Source of the DNA: Calothrix sp. PCC 6303 | GTDB lineage: Bacteria > Cyanobacteriota > Cyanobacteriia > Cyanobacteriales > Nostocaceae | Assembly: GCF_000317435.1 (NCBI RefSeq) | Contig: NC_019751.1 | Coordinates: 1-64,000 of the forward strand | Length of the DNA: 64,000 nt | Direction: 5' to 3' | In this document: piece after piece, positions 19,249 to 28,719 of the stretch | Position numbering within the stretch: position 1 is the first letter of the stretch | How the letters are laid out: the number at the start of each line of letters is the position of its first letter | The notes under the pieces: generated by a model | Told to the model about the DNA's origin: nothing | Database searches by the model: none | The model's input: only the letters and a program-made list of their open reading frames with translations | Position numbers and translations under genes: made by a program

Positions 19249-20160
19249 ATGAGTAAAACTTACAAAGCCACGGGAATTAATCTCAAGGCTACGGTATTCG
19301 GCGAATCGGATAGATTGGTGACAATTTTAACTAAAGAATTTGGTTTGCTGAAAGCGATCGCACCCGGTTCTAGGAAGCATAATTCCAGTCTAGGTGGACG
19401 TAGTGCGATGTTTGTCGTTAATGAGCTATTAATTGCCAAGGGAAAAACTCTAGACAAAATTACTCAGGCACAAACTATAAAATCTTACCCAGGATTGGCA
19501 AAAAACTTACTAAAGTTAGTTGCCAGTCAGTATTTAGCTGAGATAGTTTTGTGTGAAGCTATCAGTGAACTACCCCAAGAAGAACTTTACGAATTATTAA
19601 ACGAACATCTGACTCGGTTGGAAGATTCACCCAGTAACGATTCTGTGACGATTTTAGCCTTGCTAGTGCAAGCTATGTTTCAATTTTTAACCCTAGCTGG
19701 TTTTACACCGCAAGTCCAAACCTGTTGTTTGACACAAAAACCACTAATAATAAATTTTCAAGACCCCAACTGGCGGGTAGGATTTAGTATTAGCGCAGGT
19801 GGAACAGTTAGTATTAAAGCATGGGAAGAAGCGAAATTAGAAGCAATTAAAGTACAGCAGGCAAGGGAAGATGACTCGAAAATTACAACCACGATGGAAT
19901 TGCTACCAACTTCCTGGGAAACTATTTTTCATCAACAAGAATTACCACCTTTAACTAAACGTCTCAAGGCTGGGGAACTGTTACTACTTCAGCAACTATC
20001 ACAAACAGATACTCTTGTGCTGGATATCGCTAATAATAGTAATTGGATATCTATAGAAAAAATATTGCGCCAATATGCACAGTACCATTTTGGTCGCTCA
20101 ATTCGCTCTGCTGCCCTAATTGATTCTTATTTTGCTGCCCATTATGATGCAACCATCTGA
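19249..20160 (+). CDS. recO: DNA repair protein RecO
   Basis: RecO helps RecR load RecA on SSB-coated gaps. The 303-residue protein begins with the OB-fold segment [32 protein letters not shown] cut short here as [12 protein letters not shown], followed by the typical helical domain. The four-cysteine zinc site of many RecO proteins is largely missing; only a CCLTQKPL remnant is visible, as in other cyanobacterial members. The 3' end overlaps the start of the MFS gene by 17 bases. Confidence 0.93.
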   Translation: MSKTYKATGINLKATVFGESDRLVTILTKEFGLLKAIAPGSRKHNSSLGGRSAMFVVNELLIAKGKTLDKITQAQTIKSYPGLAKNLLKLVASQYLAEIVLCEAISELPQEELYELLNEHLTRLEDSPSNDSVTILALLVQAMFQFLTLAGFTPQVQTCCLTQKPLIINFQDPNWRVGFSISAGGTVSIKAWEEAKLEAIKVQQAREDDSKITTTMELLPTSWETIFHQQELPPLTKRLKAGELLLLQQLSQTDTLVLDIANNSNWISIEKILRQYAQYHFGRSIRSAALIDSYFAAHYDATI

Positions 20161-21760
20161 TTTGGATCGAAAAATCCTATCGCCATTACCTAGTCACATT
20201 ACAAAATCTAACCGAGTAACACCACCCAAAAATAATTATTTGAGTGCGGTTCCTTCTTCTCCATTCAATCAGGAAATGTCAGCAAAAGATATTTCCCAAG
20301 ACAATAATATAACTTCTGATTCTGTCAGGAATAAAGATATCAATAATCCGTCAGAAAAAGCATCAACAGAAAATTTATTATCTGAAGATTCTCATCATCA
20401 AGATGACAAATCGAATGCTTTTAAAGGCGAGAATGATAATAAAATACCAAATTTACAACTAGTATTAAACTCAGAAGAAACTGAAAAACAGGGATTTTTA
20501 CCAGTTTTAAAAAATTCCAACTTTTTAGCACTTTGGGGCGGACAAGTTTTTTGTCAATTAGCTGATAAAGTCTATTTAGTATTGATGATTGCTCTGATTA
20601 ACACCCAGTTTCAAACTGGTGAAAGTAGTATTGGTGGCTGGGTGTCAGCATTGATGATGGCATTTACAATTCCAGCAGTATTATTTGGTTCTTTGGCAGG
20701 GGTTTTTGTCGATCGTTGGTCGAAAAAAACCGTGTTAGTATCGACTAATATTTTTCGAGGAATTTTGGTTCTAGCTATCCCCCCATTACTGTGGTTTACC
20801 CACGATTGGCAGCCAGTGGGGGTGCTGCCGGTGGGATTTTTGATTATTTTGGGAGTCACCTTTTTAGTTTCGACACTGACACAGTTCTTTGCCCCCGCAG
20901 AACAAGCAGCTATTCCGTTGGTAGTTCCAGAAAAAGATTTACTATCAGCAAATTCGCTGTATACCACCACCATGATGGCATCAGTAATAGTTGGGTTTGC
21001 AGTGGGAGAACCATTGTTAGCAGCAGCAGATCAAATCTGGTCAAACTTTGGTGGTATGGATGGATTAGGTAAGGAATTAGTGGTGGGAGGCAGTTATGCG
21101 ATCGCAGGATTAATTCTGCTATGTTTAATTACTAAGGAAAAACCCCAAGACGCAACCCTAGAAAAGCCTCACGTTTTTGCTGATTTAAAAGACGGATTTG
21201 GCTACCTCAAAACCAATAAACAAATCCGTAATTCTTTAATCCAATTAGTTCTCCTGTTTTCAGTATTTGCAGCTTTAACAGTCTTAGCTGTGAGAATGGC
21301 TGAAATTATTCCCAACCTAAAACCCCAACAATTTGGCTTTCTCCTGGCAGCAGGTGGTGTTGGTATCGCACTAGGGGCTATAATCATAGGTCAGTTTGGT
21401 CAGCGTTTCTCCCATAGACAACTAAGTTTATATGGATGCTTGGGAATGGCTGTATCTTTGGCAGGACTTGCTATCTTCACTCAACAGTTATTCATAGTGT
21501 TAGGTTTAATCACCTTAGTTGGTATATTTGGGGCATTAATCGGTATCCCTACCCAAACCGCAATCCAAACCGAAACCCCCGCTGAAATGCGTGGGAAAGT
21601 CTTCGGATTACAAAATAACGTGATTAATATTGCCCTATCTCTGCCCCTGGCTCTAGCTGGTATCGCTGAAGCCTTCTTGGGATTAAGAATAGTCTTTTTT
21701 GCCCTATCAATGATAGTTTTCCTCGGAGGTGCATTTACCTGGTATGGTAGCGGGGAATAA
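20144..21760 (+). CDS. MFS transporter with long hydrophilic N-terminus
   Basis: A roughly 538-residue major facilitator protein. The first 120 residues are a polar, low-complexity cytoplasmic extension; the membrane part follows with about 12 helices, beginning [21 protein letters not shown] and including [12 protein letters not shown], the conserved loop 2-3 motif. It resembles MFS_3/enterobactin-exporter-like drug or metabolite exporters; the substrate is unknown. The ATG at 20144 lies inside the recO end, so the two genes are probably cotranslated. A TTG at 20120 is possible but unlikely. Confidence 0.87.
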   Translation: MMQPSDLDRKILSPLPSHITKSNRVTPPKNNYLSAVPSSPFNQEMSAKDISQDNNITSDSVRNKDINNPSEKASTENLLSEDSHHQDDKSNAFKGENDNKIPNLQLVLNSEETEKQGFLPVLKNSNFLALWGGQVFCQLADKVYLVLMIALINTQFQTGESSIGGWVSALMMAFTIPAVLFGSLAGVFVDRWSKKTVLVSTNIFRGILVLAIPPLLWFTHDWQPVGVLPVGFLIILGVTFLVSTLTQFFAPAEQAAIPLVVPEKDLLSANSLYTTTMMASVIVGFAVGEPLLAAADQIWSNFGGMDGLGKELVVGGSYAIAGLILLCLITKEKPQDATLEKPHVFADLKDGFGYLKTNKQIRNSLIQLVLLFSVFAALTVLAVRMAEIIPNLKPQQFGFLLAAGGVGIALGAIIIGQFGQRFSHRQLSLYGCLGMAVSLAGLAIFTQQLFIVLGLITLVGIFGALIGIPTQTAIQTETPAEMRGKVFGLQNNVINIALSLPLALAGIAEAFLGLRIVFFALSMIVFLGGAFTWYGSGE

Positions 21761-22027
21761 CTACTTACTCAATACAATATTTAACTAAATTAGCAGGAAC
21801 TCACGCTGATTAAAAGCTTGTGCTTTCATGCTAAACTGTTTTCAAATAAATTGAGTTACACTCGTTGCTCAAAAATTCCGATTGTGATTTTGGCATGTGT
21901 GATGTAGTACTAAATGCTCTTTACACATCTAAAACAACAGCTAAAAAATTGACAAAAACAGTAGGTAAATGCGCTAAATTCAGAAAAGTTAATTTATATT
22001 AGTTTAATTGTAATTTGGTGATAGTTT
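21761..22027. other. AT-rich intergenic region after the MFS gene
   Basis: No gene, RNA or convincing repeat was found. It probably holds the promoter for the leader ORF and GT4 gene that follow. Confidence 0.4.
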
Positions 22028-22102
22028 ATGCTTGCAGTAGTTGCAGCATCGCCAAATAAAATTCCATCAAAATCAACTCGCTTTTTCGACATAAATAAAT
22101 AA
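22028..22102 (+). CDS. Possible 24-residue leader peptide overlapping the GT4 start
   Basis: ATG at 22028 opens a 24-codon frame (MLAVVAASPNKIPSK...) whose TAA stop shares one base with the ATG of the glycosyltransferase (TAATG). This junction is typical of translational coupling, so the frame may regulate or feed the next gene. No homologue is recognised and it could be chance. The upstream sequence has no strong Shine-Dalgarno match. Confidence 0.35.
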   Translation: MLAVVAASPNKIPSKSTRFFDINK

Positions 22103-23250
22103 TGCGTATAGCTTGGATTGGAAAAAAGTCACCCTTTTGCGGTAACGTTACCTACAGTCGAGAAATCACCAATGCATTGTTAGACCGGGGACACCAAGTT
22201 AGTTTTTTACACTTCGCGCAAGAAGACACCGATCCTGAAAATTGGCCAAATTGCCGGGAAGTATCCCTACCTTTTATTTATAAGTCCCAAGTTTATACAA
22301 TCCCGACTTTCAAAGCGACTAAAGTTTTAACCGATTCGTTACGGCAAATTCAACCTGACGTTGTACATGCTTCCCTAACATTATCTCCACTAGATTTTTT
22401 TCTGCCCGAAATTTGTGAAGAATTAAACTTACCATTGATTGCCACTTTTCACACACCTTTCGCGGGTAAAGGTGCGAAACTAGTTTCAGGAACGCAACTG
22501 TTAGCTTATCAGCTTTATGCACCGTTTTTGGGGCACTACAACAGCGTGATTGTGTTTTCGCAAATCCAACGGGAACTTTTAGCGCGTTTAGGTGTACCAG
22601 AAGCGAATATTGCTGTTATTCCCAATGGGGTTGATGCAGATAAATATTCCCCAGGAAGTTCTCAACTTAAAGCTGAATTTAAAGCTGAACGCTTATTTGT
22701 TTATCAAGGTAGAATTGCCGCCGAGAAGAATGTAGAAGCTTTATTGAGGGCTTGGAGGCAAGCACCAATGGATCCGGGTAGTAAACTACTTATAGTTGGT
22801 GATGGACCATTGAAGTCTTCCTTAGAGTCATTTTATGGTGAAGAATACAATATTATTTGGTTAGGATTTATTGCTGATGAAGCTCGCCGGATTGAAATAT
22901 TACGGGGGGCAGATGTGTTTATTTTACCATCACTGGTGGAAGGACTATCACTATCTTTATTAGAAGCAATGTCTAGTGGTTTGGCATGTTTAGCTACAGA
23001 CGTGGGTGCTGATGGCGAAGTTTTAGAGAAAGGTGCAGGCGTAGTCTTGAGTACAAAGAGTACGCGATCGCAATTACGAACTTTGCTACCATTATTCCAG
23101 GATCACCCTGAACTTACAACCGTCTTAGGGCAAAAAGCTAGACAAAGAATCTTAGAAAAATACACACTCAAAGACAACGTATCTCAGTTAGAAGCACTAT
23201 ATCAAACAATTTTACAACAACCGAGAATGCAAGTTAGTCGTAGAGCGTAA
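22102..23250 (+). CDS. GT4 family glycosyltransferase
   Basis: A 382-residue GT-B enzyme: MRIAWIGKKSPFCGNVTYSR at the start with the glycine-rich acceptor loop, VIPNGVDADKYSP linking the two domains, VYQGRIAAEKN for the donor site and the E-x7-E type motif in PSLVEGLSLSLLEAMSSG. Such enzymes transfer sugars to lipids or polysaccharides, using a retaining mechanism. Relatives include mannosyl- and glycolipid glucosyltransferases; the acceptor cannot be told. It stands alone apart from the short leader frame. Confidence 0.9.
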   Translation: MRIAWIGKKSPFCGNVTYSREITNALLDRGHQVSFLHFAQEDTDPENWPNCREVSLPFIYKSQVYTIPTFKATKVLTDSLRQIQPDVVHASLTLSPLDFFLPEICEELNLPLIATFHTPFAGKGAKLVSGTQLLAYQLYAPFLGHYNSVIVFSQIQRELLARLGVPEANIAVIPNGVDADKYSPGSSQLKAEFKAERLFVYQGRIAAEKNVEALLRAWRQAPMDPGSKLLIVGDGPLKSSLESFYGEEYNIIWLGFIADEARRIEILRGADVFILPSLVEGLSLSLLEAMSSGLACLATDVGADGEVLEKGAGVVLSTKSTRSQLRTLLPLFQDHPELTTVLGQKARQRILEKYTLKDNVSQLEALYQTILQQPRMQVSRRA

Positions 23251-23283
23251 TATCACAACTTTAACTCTGATTATAAGTTTGAT

Positions 23284-23573
23284 ATGAGTCGTACACCATT
23301 ACACCAATTTTTTAAACAATTTTTTGAAGAATTTTTATCTCCCCCTGGAGAAGTCAATTCCAACTTTGAAGTTTCCGGAGAACTGCATTTTGTAGATATT
23401 TGGTTTTCACCATCCCCACAACCACTGTGAACCCGGAAACACTTGGTATACTGGGGAAAATTGCCCAAATCCCTTGTTTAATTGAACCTTTCTGCAATCA
23501 ACAAACAGCTACTTTTGAACTTTATTTTCCATTCTTTATAATTTCTAATGATGTATTAGAACTATCGGAATAA
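23284..23573 (+). pseudogene. Frameshifted N-terminal remnant of a cyanobacterial multicopy protein
   Basis: From ATG 23284 the frame reads MSRTPLHQFFKQFFEEFLS and VSGELHFVDIWFSPSPQPL before a stop. A one-base shift continues PETLGILGKIAQIPCLIEPF as far as TAA at 23573. From memory this is the start of a roughly 300-residue family found in many copies in filamentous cyanobacteria (Rpn/PD-(D/E)XK-like, role uncertain). Only the first 90 residues are left. On the minus strand at about 23580-23670 an unrelated-looking fragment (LKKTDFEQKIYQMILNKYQQ) suggests a second remnant. Confidence 0.6.
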
Positions 23574-23704
23574 AATTTGATTATGAAAATTTGCCACCAA
23601 ACCACTCTTGTATTTGTTGATACTTATTGAGAATCATTTGATAAATTTTCTGTTCAAAATCTGTCTTTTTTAAGAAAAATGTAACTTTTTACTCCTTTTT
23701 CATT

Positions 23705-23810
23705 AATCAATTTACGTAATAACAGATTGTGACAGTTAAGGGTGCGGAATGTGGGTTCTAAGTGTCACACACCCTACGAAAAAAATGTGCCAGTTGCCTA
23801 AGTCCTATCA
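23705..23810. repeat. Dispersed MITE-like repeat, copy 1
   Basis: Read on the minus strand, GCAACTGGCAC, a T-rich spacer, then CGTAGGGTGTGTGACACTTA recurs in the opposite orientation near 42519-42556. The adjoining TGTCACAAT segment is also shared. No coding capacity; it looks like a small non-autonomous element. Confidence 0.6.
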
Positions 23811-23839
23811 TCTTTCAAAGGAGTGGCAGCAAGGGAAAT

Positions 23840-24430
23840 TTAAGGTACAACAAAAGAGTTTGCTACTTTCACTAAATCAACTTGCTGTGCAGCCTTTATA
23901 CCTACACTATACTGAATACCCTTTTGTCGCCACATAACAATTGCATCGGAACAATTTGCCCCGCATCTAGAAGGGCTAAAATAGCCAGTTACACCTTTCC
24001 GTAAAAATATTGCCTTTCCTGTCAATCGAGGAGTTTGATTTCTTACCGCCTCTCCACTAACTTCACCATATCTACAAGCAGTTCCACCATTACAATCGGG
24101 AACATAACCTAGTATAACTTGATACTTTTGAGCAGTAGCTCCTTGTACAGTTGCGTACAATTGACTTTCTCCCTCTGAAGTGGGGATTTCTTTGGGAAGT
24201 AAAACTGGAATCTTCGTAACTTTTCTAATTTGCGGTACTACAGCTTGAAAAACTGGGTTTGCTTTGATGGGCGGGAGAGGTTTAGGAACTGGTTTTGGTG
24301 AATTAGTGGGTTTGGGGACTGGTTTTACGGGGGTACTAGGTTGGGCGACTACATTTACTGGGACAATGTAAACAGAAGTGGCTGCAATCATCAATACGGA
24401 AGCAGCAAGGCAGATTTTTTGTAATTTCAT
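23840..24430 (-). CDS. Secreted proline-rich protein with cysteine pairs
   Basis: From ATG 24430 the product is about 196 residues. It starts with a clear signal peptide (MKLQKICLAASVLMIAATSV) followed by a proline-rich, PKP-repeat linker (about 35-60) and a globular C-terminal domain with four cysteines in DCNGGTACRYG and SRCGANCSD, likely two disulfides. The function is unknown; the family seems restricted to cyanobacteria. The frame extends to 24445 (MIMIIM), but the internal start fits the signal peptide better. It is divergent from the receptor-like kinase gene, 212 bases away. Confidence 0.7.
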   Translation of the reverse strand: MKLQKICLAASVLMIAATSVYIVPVNVVAQPSTPVKPVPKPTNSPKPVPKPLPPIKANPVFQAVVPQIRKVTKIPVLLPKEIPTSEGESQLYATVQGATAQKYQVILGYVPDCNGGTACRYGEVSGEAVRNQTPRLTGKAIFLRKGVTGYFSPSRCGANCSDAIVMWRQKGIQYSVGIKAAQQVDLVKVANSFVVP

Positions 24431-24642
24431 GATTATCATTATCAATATATCGAGCGATCAATCATTTATACTCACTAAGTCGTGATATTATGGCTCATAA
24501 GTTTCTGATATTTTTAAATTGAGATAAAGTTTAATTTCACTCATGCCTGTTTAAAGATTACTTAATATTTTATATGCGTCTGATTTTCTGCGCCAGCTAA
24601 TAGCTGTGAAGCAATTATAATATTCATATACCAGGACAACCA

Positions 24643-27225
24643 ATGCGAGTATATTGCACCCGTCCATGTGGTGATGAACCACATATAAATGATATTGACG
24701 AAAAATATTTGACGCATGGAAGTACACCTCAGCGATATTGTTCTACATGCGGAATGCCGTTGATTTTAAAAAATCAATATTTACCATTACAGGAATTGGG
24801 TAGTGGTGGTTTTGGTAGGACGTTTATCGTTTTAGATTTGAATGCACCAGGTGAAATATTAGGCGAGAAGAAACGACGGATTGTTAAACAGTTATATCCT
24901 CGCACTTCATTGTCCCAAGATGAAATCAAGTTAGTAGAAAATCTTTTTAGAAAAGAAGCAGAAGTTCTAGAAGAATTAAAGCATCCTCAGATTCCCCAAC
25001 TCTATGCTTTTTTTGAGTTATCGATTCCCCAATATATACCAAATTCAAATCAAGTACCTTTAGAAGAACAACAAAAACTATTTTATTTAGTACAGGAATA
25101 TATCGAAGGTGATGATTTAAGTCAAGAATTACAAAAACGAAAAGACGCAGGAGTCAGTTTTTTTAATGAGGCTGAAGTTGCCCAAGTTTTATTAGAAATT
25201 TTAGACATCCTCAAGTTTATTCATAGTCATCACAAAAAAATAATTATCCATCGTGATATCAAGCCGAATAACATTATTAGACACCAACAAACTAAAAAAC
25301 TCTATTTGATTGACTTTGGTGCTGTTAAACAAGTAATTCAAAAGGTGGAAAATCAGGCAGATAAAACTGAAAATATAATTGTTACTCGTGGTTTTTCACC
25401 ACCCGAACAGGAAGCTGGAACAAGAGTTTCTTTTTCCTCTGATTTGTATTCTTTGGCTGCAACTTGTGTGAATTTACTAACAGGTGAAAATCCGAAAACT
25501 TTAGGCATTCCTTATGATTTGAATTCTTGGCAAAATCGAGTCAAAGTTAAACCAGCGCTAACAAGAATTTTAAACAAGATGTTAGCAGCCAATGCCAAAA
25601 ATCGTTACCAATCAGCCGATGATGTGATTAAAGCTTTGAAGATGGCAGGTTTAATCCCTTCTAAAACTAGTTATGGTAATTTGCCGATTTGGTTACTGGC
25701 TTTAGGAGGTGGGGGGATCATAGGCGCGATCGCACTCTGTCTCTATTGGTTATATAGTACCATTTTCCCACCACCAACCCCAATAATTGAGCCTTTAGCT
25801 GTGAATTATTTTAGTCGGGGAGAGGAAAGTATCACAACGCAGGTTTCAACTGTTCCCCAATGTCAACCAGGTTATCAAGCTAAAGCCGCAGGGATGGAAG
25901 CCTTTCAACAGAAAAAATACCAAATTGCCGAGAAAAAATTCCAAGAAGCAATCAAACTATTTGCGGACACTCGTAAAAATAATAGTAAATCTGAATGTTC
26001 TGGAGATCCCGAAACAATCATTTTCCTTAACAACGCAAAAGCTAACTTAGCTGGAAACCCTTTGACGCTTTTTCTTGCTACTACTAGCGGTAAAGTTGAA
26101 AATGACAGCGTAACAATGGAAATGTTAAGGGGAATTGCTCAAGCTCAAGATAAAATTAACAGTAATCAGGGAATTAAGGGACAATTGGTTGAGGTAATTC
26201 TGGGTAAAGATGATGAGAATTCAGAGATTACTAAGAGAATGGCTCAACATATCATCGAGAATAATATTCCTGGGGAAGAAGAATCGAGAATTAATATTAT
26301 TGGTGCTATTGGTCATTATACATCTGATATTACCTTAATTTCTGGTAATGTTTTGGGAAATACCAAATATCAAGATAATCGTGTTCCTCTGATTTCTCCT
26401 AGTAGCAGTGCTGTGAGAAAAACCCAAAATATCCAAGTTAAACATGCCATTAATTTGAATGACTATGTTTTTAGAGTAGTTCCCAATGATCGCTTCACAG
26501 CAGAAAAATTAGCTGGTTATGTGCGGGATAAATTAAATTTACAAAGGGTTTTAGTTGTGTTTAATTCGAGAGATAAATTTTCCATTTCCTTGAAGGAAGA
26601 ATTTATCATGCGAATGAAAAACAAAGGTGTGCAAGCAACAGATATCATCGAATGTAACTTAAAAGAGAAACAACCAAGGCAATGTATCGCATTAGCTAAG
26701 TCGAATAAATCACAGGTTTTGATGTTAGCCACACCTGCGGAAGGTGAAGTTTGGGCAGTTATAAATGCTAATCGAAATAATCAGCTAAATCTTCAATTAA
26801 TTGGTGGAGATACCGTTTATAGTCAGGTTGTTTTAAATGAAACAGGAGAAGCATCTGAAGGGATGGTAGTTCCTGTCTACGTGAATTTAAAATCTGCCAA
26901 GAATAAATCTAACGAAAACTTTAAACTGTTTGAAAAAAAATCTCAAGAATTTTGGGGAACAACTGATGTGAGTTGGCGGACAATTTCTACCTATGATGCG
27001 ATGGAAACCCTAGTTACAGCTTTGCAGCAACTTTCCAAGCAAGGAAAACCACTCACCCGCTTGAATGTCTATGAAACCCTAAAAAATCCTAACTTTGTTG
27101 CCCAAGGTGCCACAGCAATAGTAAAATTTCAAGAGCGCGATCGCATTCCCGTACCAGGGCTATCTGTGCTGTTCCAAGTTAAGCGCAATACTGAGGGAAA
27201 TCTGAAATTTGAGCCAATTGAATAA
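24643..27225 (+). CDS. Receptor-like Ser/Thr kinase fused to a periplasmic amino-acid-type binding domain
   Basis: Domains in order: a short cysteine-rich N-terminus (Cys5, Cys9, Cys33, Cys36, possible zinc knuckle); a Hanks-type kinase at about 46-335 with LGSGGFGRTF, catalytic HRDIKPNNII (203-212) and DFGAV (224-228); one membrane helix at about 347-372; a TPR-like segment near 404-440; and from about 465 to 860 a type I periplasmic binding fold like branched-chain amino-acid ABC binding proteins (NPLTLFLATTSGK, IGAIGHYTSD, RTISTYDAMETLVTALQQLS). This is a one-protein receptor: ligand binding outside, kinase inside. The ligand is unknown. The DFGAV variant of DFG is usual in this cyanobacterial kinase group. 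Confidence 0.9.
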   Translation: MRVYCTRPCGDEPHINDIDEKYLTHGSTPQRYCSTCGMPLILKNQYLPLQELGSGGFGRTFIVLDLNAPGEILGEKKRRIVKQLYPRTSLSQDEIKLVENLFRKEAEVLEELKHPQIPQLYAFFELSIPQYIPNSNQVPLEEQQKLFYLVQEYIEGDDLSQELQKRKDAGVSFFNEAEVAQVLLEILDILKFIHSHHKKIIIHRDIKPNNIIRHQQTKKLYLIDFGAVKQVIQKVENQADKTENIIVTRGFSPPEQEAGTRVSFSSDLYSLAATCVNLLTGENPKTLGIPYDLNSWQNRVKVKPALTRILNKMLAANAKNRYQSADDVIKALKMAGLIPSKTSYGNLPIWLLALGGGGIIGAIALCLYWLYSTIFPPPTPIIEPLAVNYFSRGEESITTQVSTVPQCQPGYQAKAAGMEAFQQKKYQIAEKKFQEAIKLFADTRKNNSKSECSGDPETIIFLNNAKANLAGNPLTLFLATTSGKVENDSVTMEMLRGIAQAQDKINSNQGIKGQLVEVILGKDDENSEITKRMAQHIIENNIPGEEESRINIIGAIGHYTSDITLISGNVLGNTKYQDNRVPLISPSSSAVRKTQNIQVKHAINLNDYVFRVVPNDRFTAEKLAGYVRDKLNLQRVLVVFNSRDKFSISLKEEFIMRMKNKGVQATDIIECNLKEKQPRQCIALAKSNKSQVLMLATPAEGEVWAVINANRNNQLNLQLIGGDTVYSQVVLNETGEASEGMVVPVYVNLKSAKNKSNENFKLFEKKSQEFWGTTDVSWRTISTYDAMETLVTALQQLSKQGKPLTRLNVYETLKNPNFVAQGATAIVKFQERDRIPVPGLSVLFQVKRNTEGNLKFEPIE

Positions 27226-27262
27226 CTTGAATCATAAATAGTTCAAAAAGTCAAGCCCCTTC

Positions 27263-28719
27263 AATATCTGACAGCAATTCTAAATTTAGCTCTCTAAGAG
27301 GAATTGGCTGGACAGATGGGGTCAAATTCATCTAGCATAAAAGAAATCAGATGCCGCCACGAGTTAAAAATAAAGTAAGTAGTCAAGGTACGCAAATCAT
27401 TAAAGAAACGTTTGCGCGTTCCTAACAGGGAGCGAATCTGTTGGTAGAATAGGTCAACTAGATGCAAGACCGTGTGAAACAAAAAAGCCAACAGATTTAA
27501 GGTCAGCAAAAAGGAAGCTAAATGTTGTTTACCATGTCCGAAGTTATGTTCAAGGTGGTAGCCTTTAGTTTTGAGTACGTTATGATTCTCGTTCTCCGTT
27601 TTCCATCGAGCACGACCAGAATCAGCAAGTTCGATGACATTATCGTTAGTGATGCAGCGATTGCAAACCCAAGCGTTTTGGAATATGTTCTGCTGGTCGC
27701 AAGTAATGGTCAGTTCAAACCAATTAGTTAACAAAGCAGGTTGAGCATCCCGTAGAGGAATGTTATTAGCCCATCGGTAATTGTAGAAATGCCATTTACG
27801 ACCATGACGCTTCCTAATGGTAAGATGGCTGATTTCCCCATTAGCATTCAGATATTCCAACCAATCATATAAGGTAATATGAGATTCAGGTAAACAGGTA
27901 AAAATATAGTGAAAGCCTTGATTAATGAGCAATTCACACATTGGTTGCCGACTATAAAGGTCATCACCTAACAGGGTAACTTTAGCATCATCAAAAAAGT
28001 CTACGTGTCTATGAATCCAGCGTTTTGCTGCCGCCACCTCGCTGTCTTGTTTTTCATGACCGTCTTGGGGCGTTATAAATTCTGGGTCGAGGCTGATTAC
28101 ATGCTTTTGTCCAGGTGCAACAATTACTGGAAGAATAGCGCTGTGAAAGTAAGTTACTGTTCCGTTTTTATGAGTACGGTGCGAACATTGGTCGCAGTGG
28201 ATTGATTTGGATGAAAAATACTCGGTTCCATCTAAGCTAACTAATAATTGTCCACCCAGAACTTCAAATGGTTTTAAGTATCCTTTGGTTTTTAATATCC
28301 GGTAAATATGCTCGAATACTTCAAATAGTGTCACCACTTTGATTGGGTCAATAATATTACGAATCTGATTATCAGTGGGAATTTTAGATACTTTAAATAG
28401 AGTTTGAGTATTATCTCGCCCTTTTCGACTATTTAGTTGTCTTTGATACTCCAAAAATGATTCACACTGCATGAAAAATGCACCAAACGCGCTCAGTACT
28501 GCGTCCTTAATACTGTATTGTTTGTTTGGACTATCCTTTCGTGGATCTTCCATTTTGCCTACGGCTGCCTGTAAATATCCAAGAAGATCTGCAAATCCCA
28601 ATATTTCTATCATTTGCTCATCTATTTGCGACTTTGGGTCAAATTTATTTTCCCCATATTTTGACTCATGCCGTTCAATCCCTTGTCAATTCTTAAATTT
28701 AGAATTGCTGAATATCTGA
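27263..28719 (-). mobile_element. Complete insertion sequence with 17-bp inverted repeats and 9-bp target duplication
   Basis: The element itself is 27272-28710 (1439 bp). Its ends are perfect inverted repeats CAGCAATTCTAAATTTA (27272-27288 and, inverted, 28694-28710). AATATCTGA flanks it directly on both sides (27263-27271, 28711-28719), a 9-bp target duplication. It carries one intact transposase gene. Size, repeats and duplication fit several DDE families (ISAs1-like or a cyanobacterial ISNCY group); the family is not assigned here. It is inserted in the final codons of the M28 peptidase gene. Confidence 0.93.
27294..28613 (-). CDS. DDE transposase of the intact insertion sequence
   Basis: A 439-residue transposase. 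The N-terminus carries LEDPR-like GKMEDPRKDSPNKQYSIKDA, as in ISAs1-type enzymes. The catalytic acids are probably in SLDGTEYF, LLGDDLYSRQP and the ENENHNVLKTKGYHLEHNFG segment. An HCDQCSHRTHKNG cysteine/histidine cluster lies between the first two. The frame is complete, ends 6 bases inside the left repeat and shows no disruption, so the element could still be active. It serves only transposition. Confidence 0.9.
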   Translation of the reverse strand: MIEILGFADLLGYLQAAVGKMEDPRKDSPNKQYSIKDAVLSAFGAFFMQCESFLEYQRQLNSRKGRDNTQTLFKVSKIPTDNQIRNIIDPIKVVTLFEVFEHIYRILKTKGYLKPFEVLGGQLLVSLDGTEYFSSKSIHCDQCSHRTHKNGTVTYFHSAILPVIVAPGQKHVISLDPEFITPQDGHEKQDSEVAAAKRWIHRHVDFFDDAKVTLLGDDLYSRQPMCELLINQGFHYIFTCLPESHITLYDWLEYLNANGEISHLTIRKRHGRKWHFYNYRWANNIPLRDAQPALLTNWFELTITCDQQNIFQNAWVCNRCITNDNVIELADSGRARWKTENENHNVLKTKGYHLEHNFGHGKQHLASFLLTLNLLAFLFHTVLHLVDLFYQQIRSLLGTRKRFFNDLRTLTTYFIFNSWRHLISFMLDEFDPICPANSS

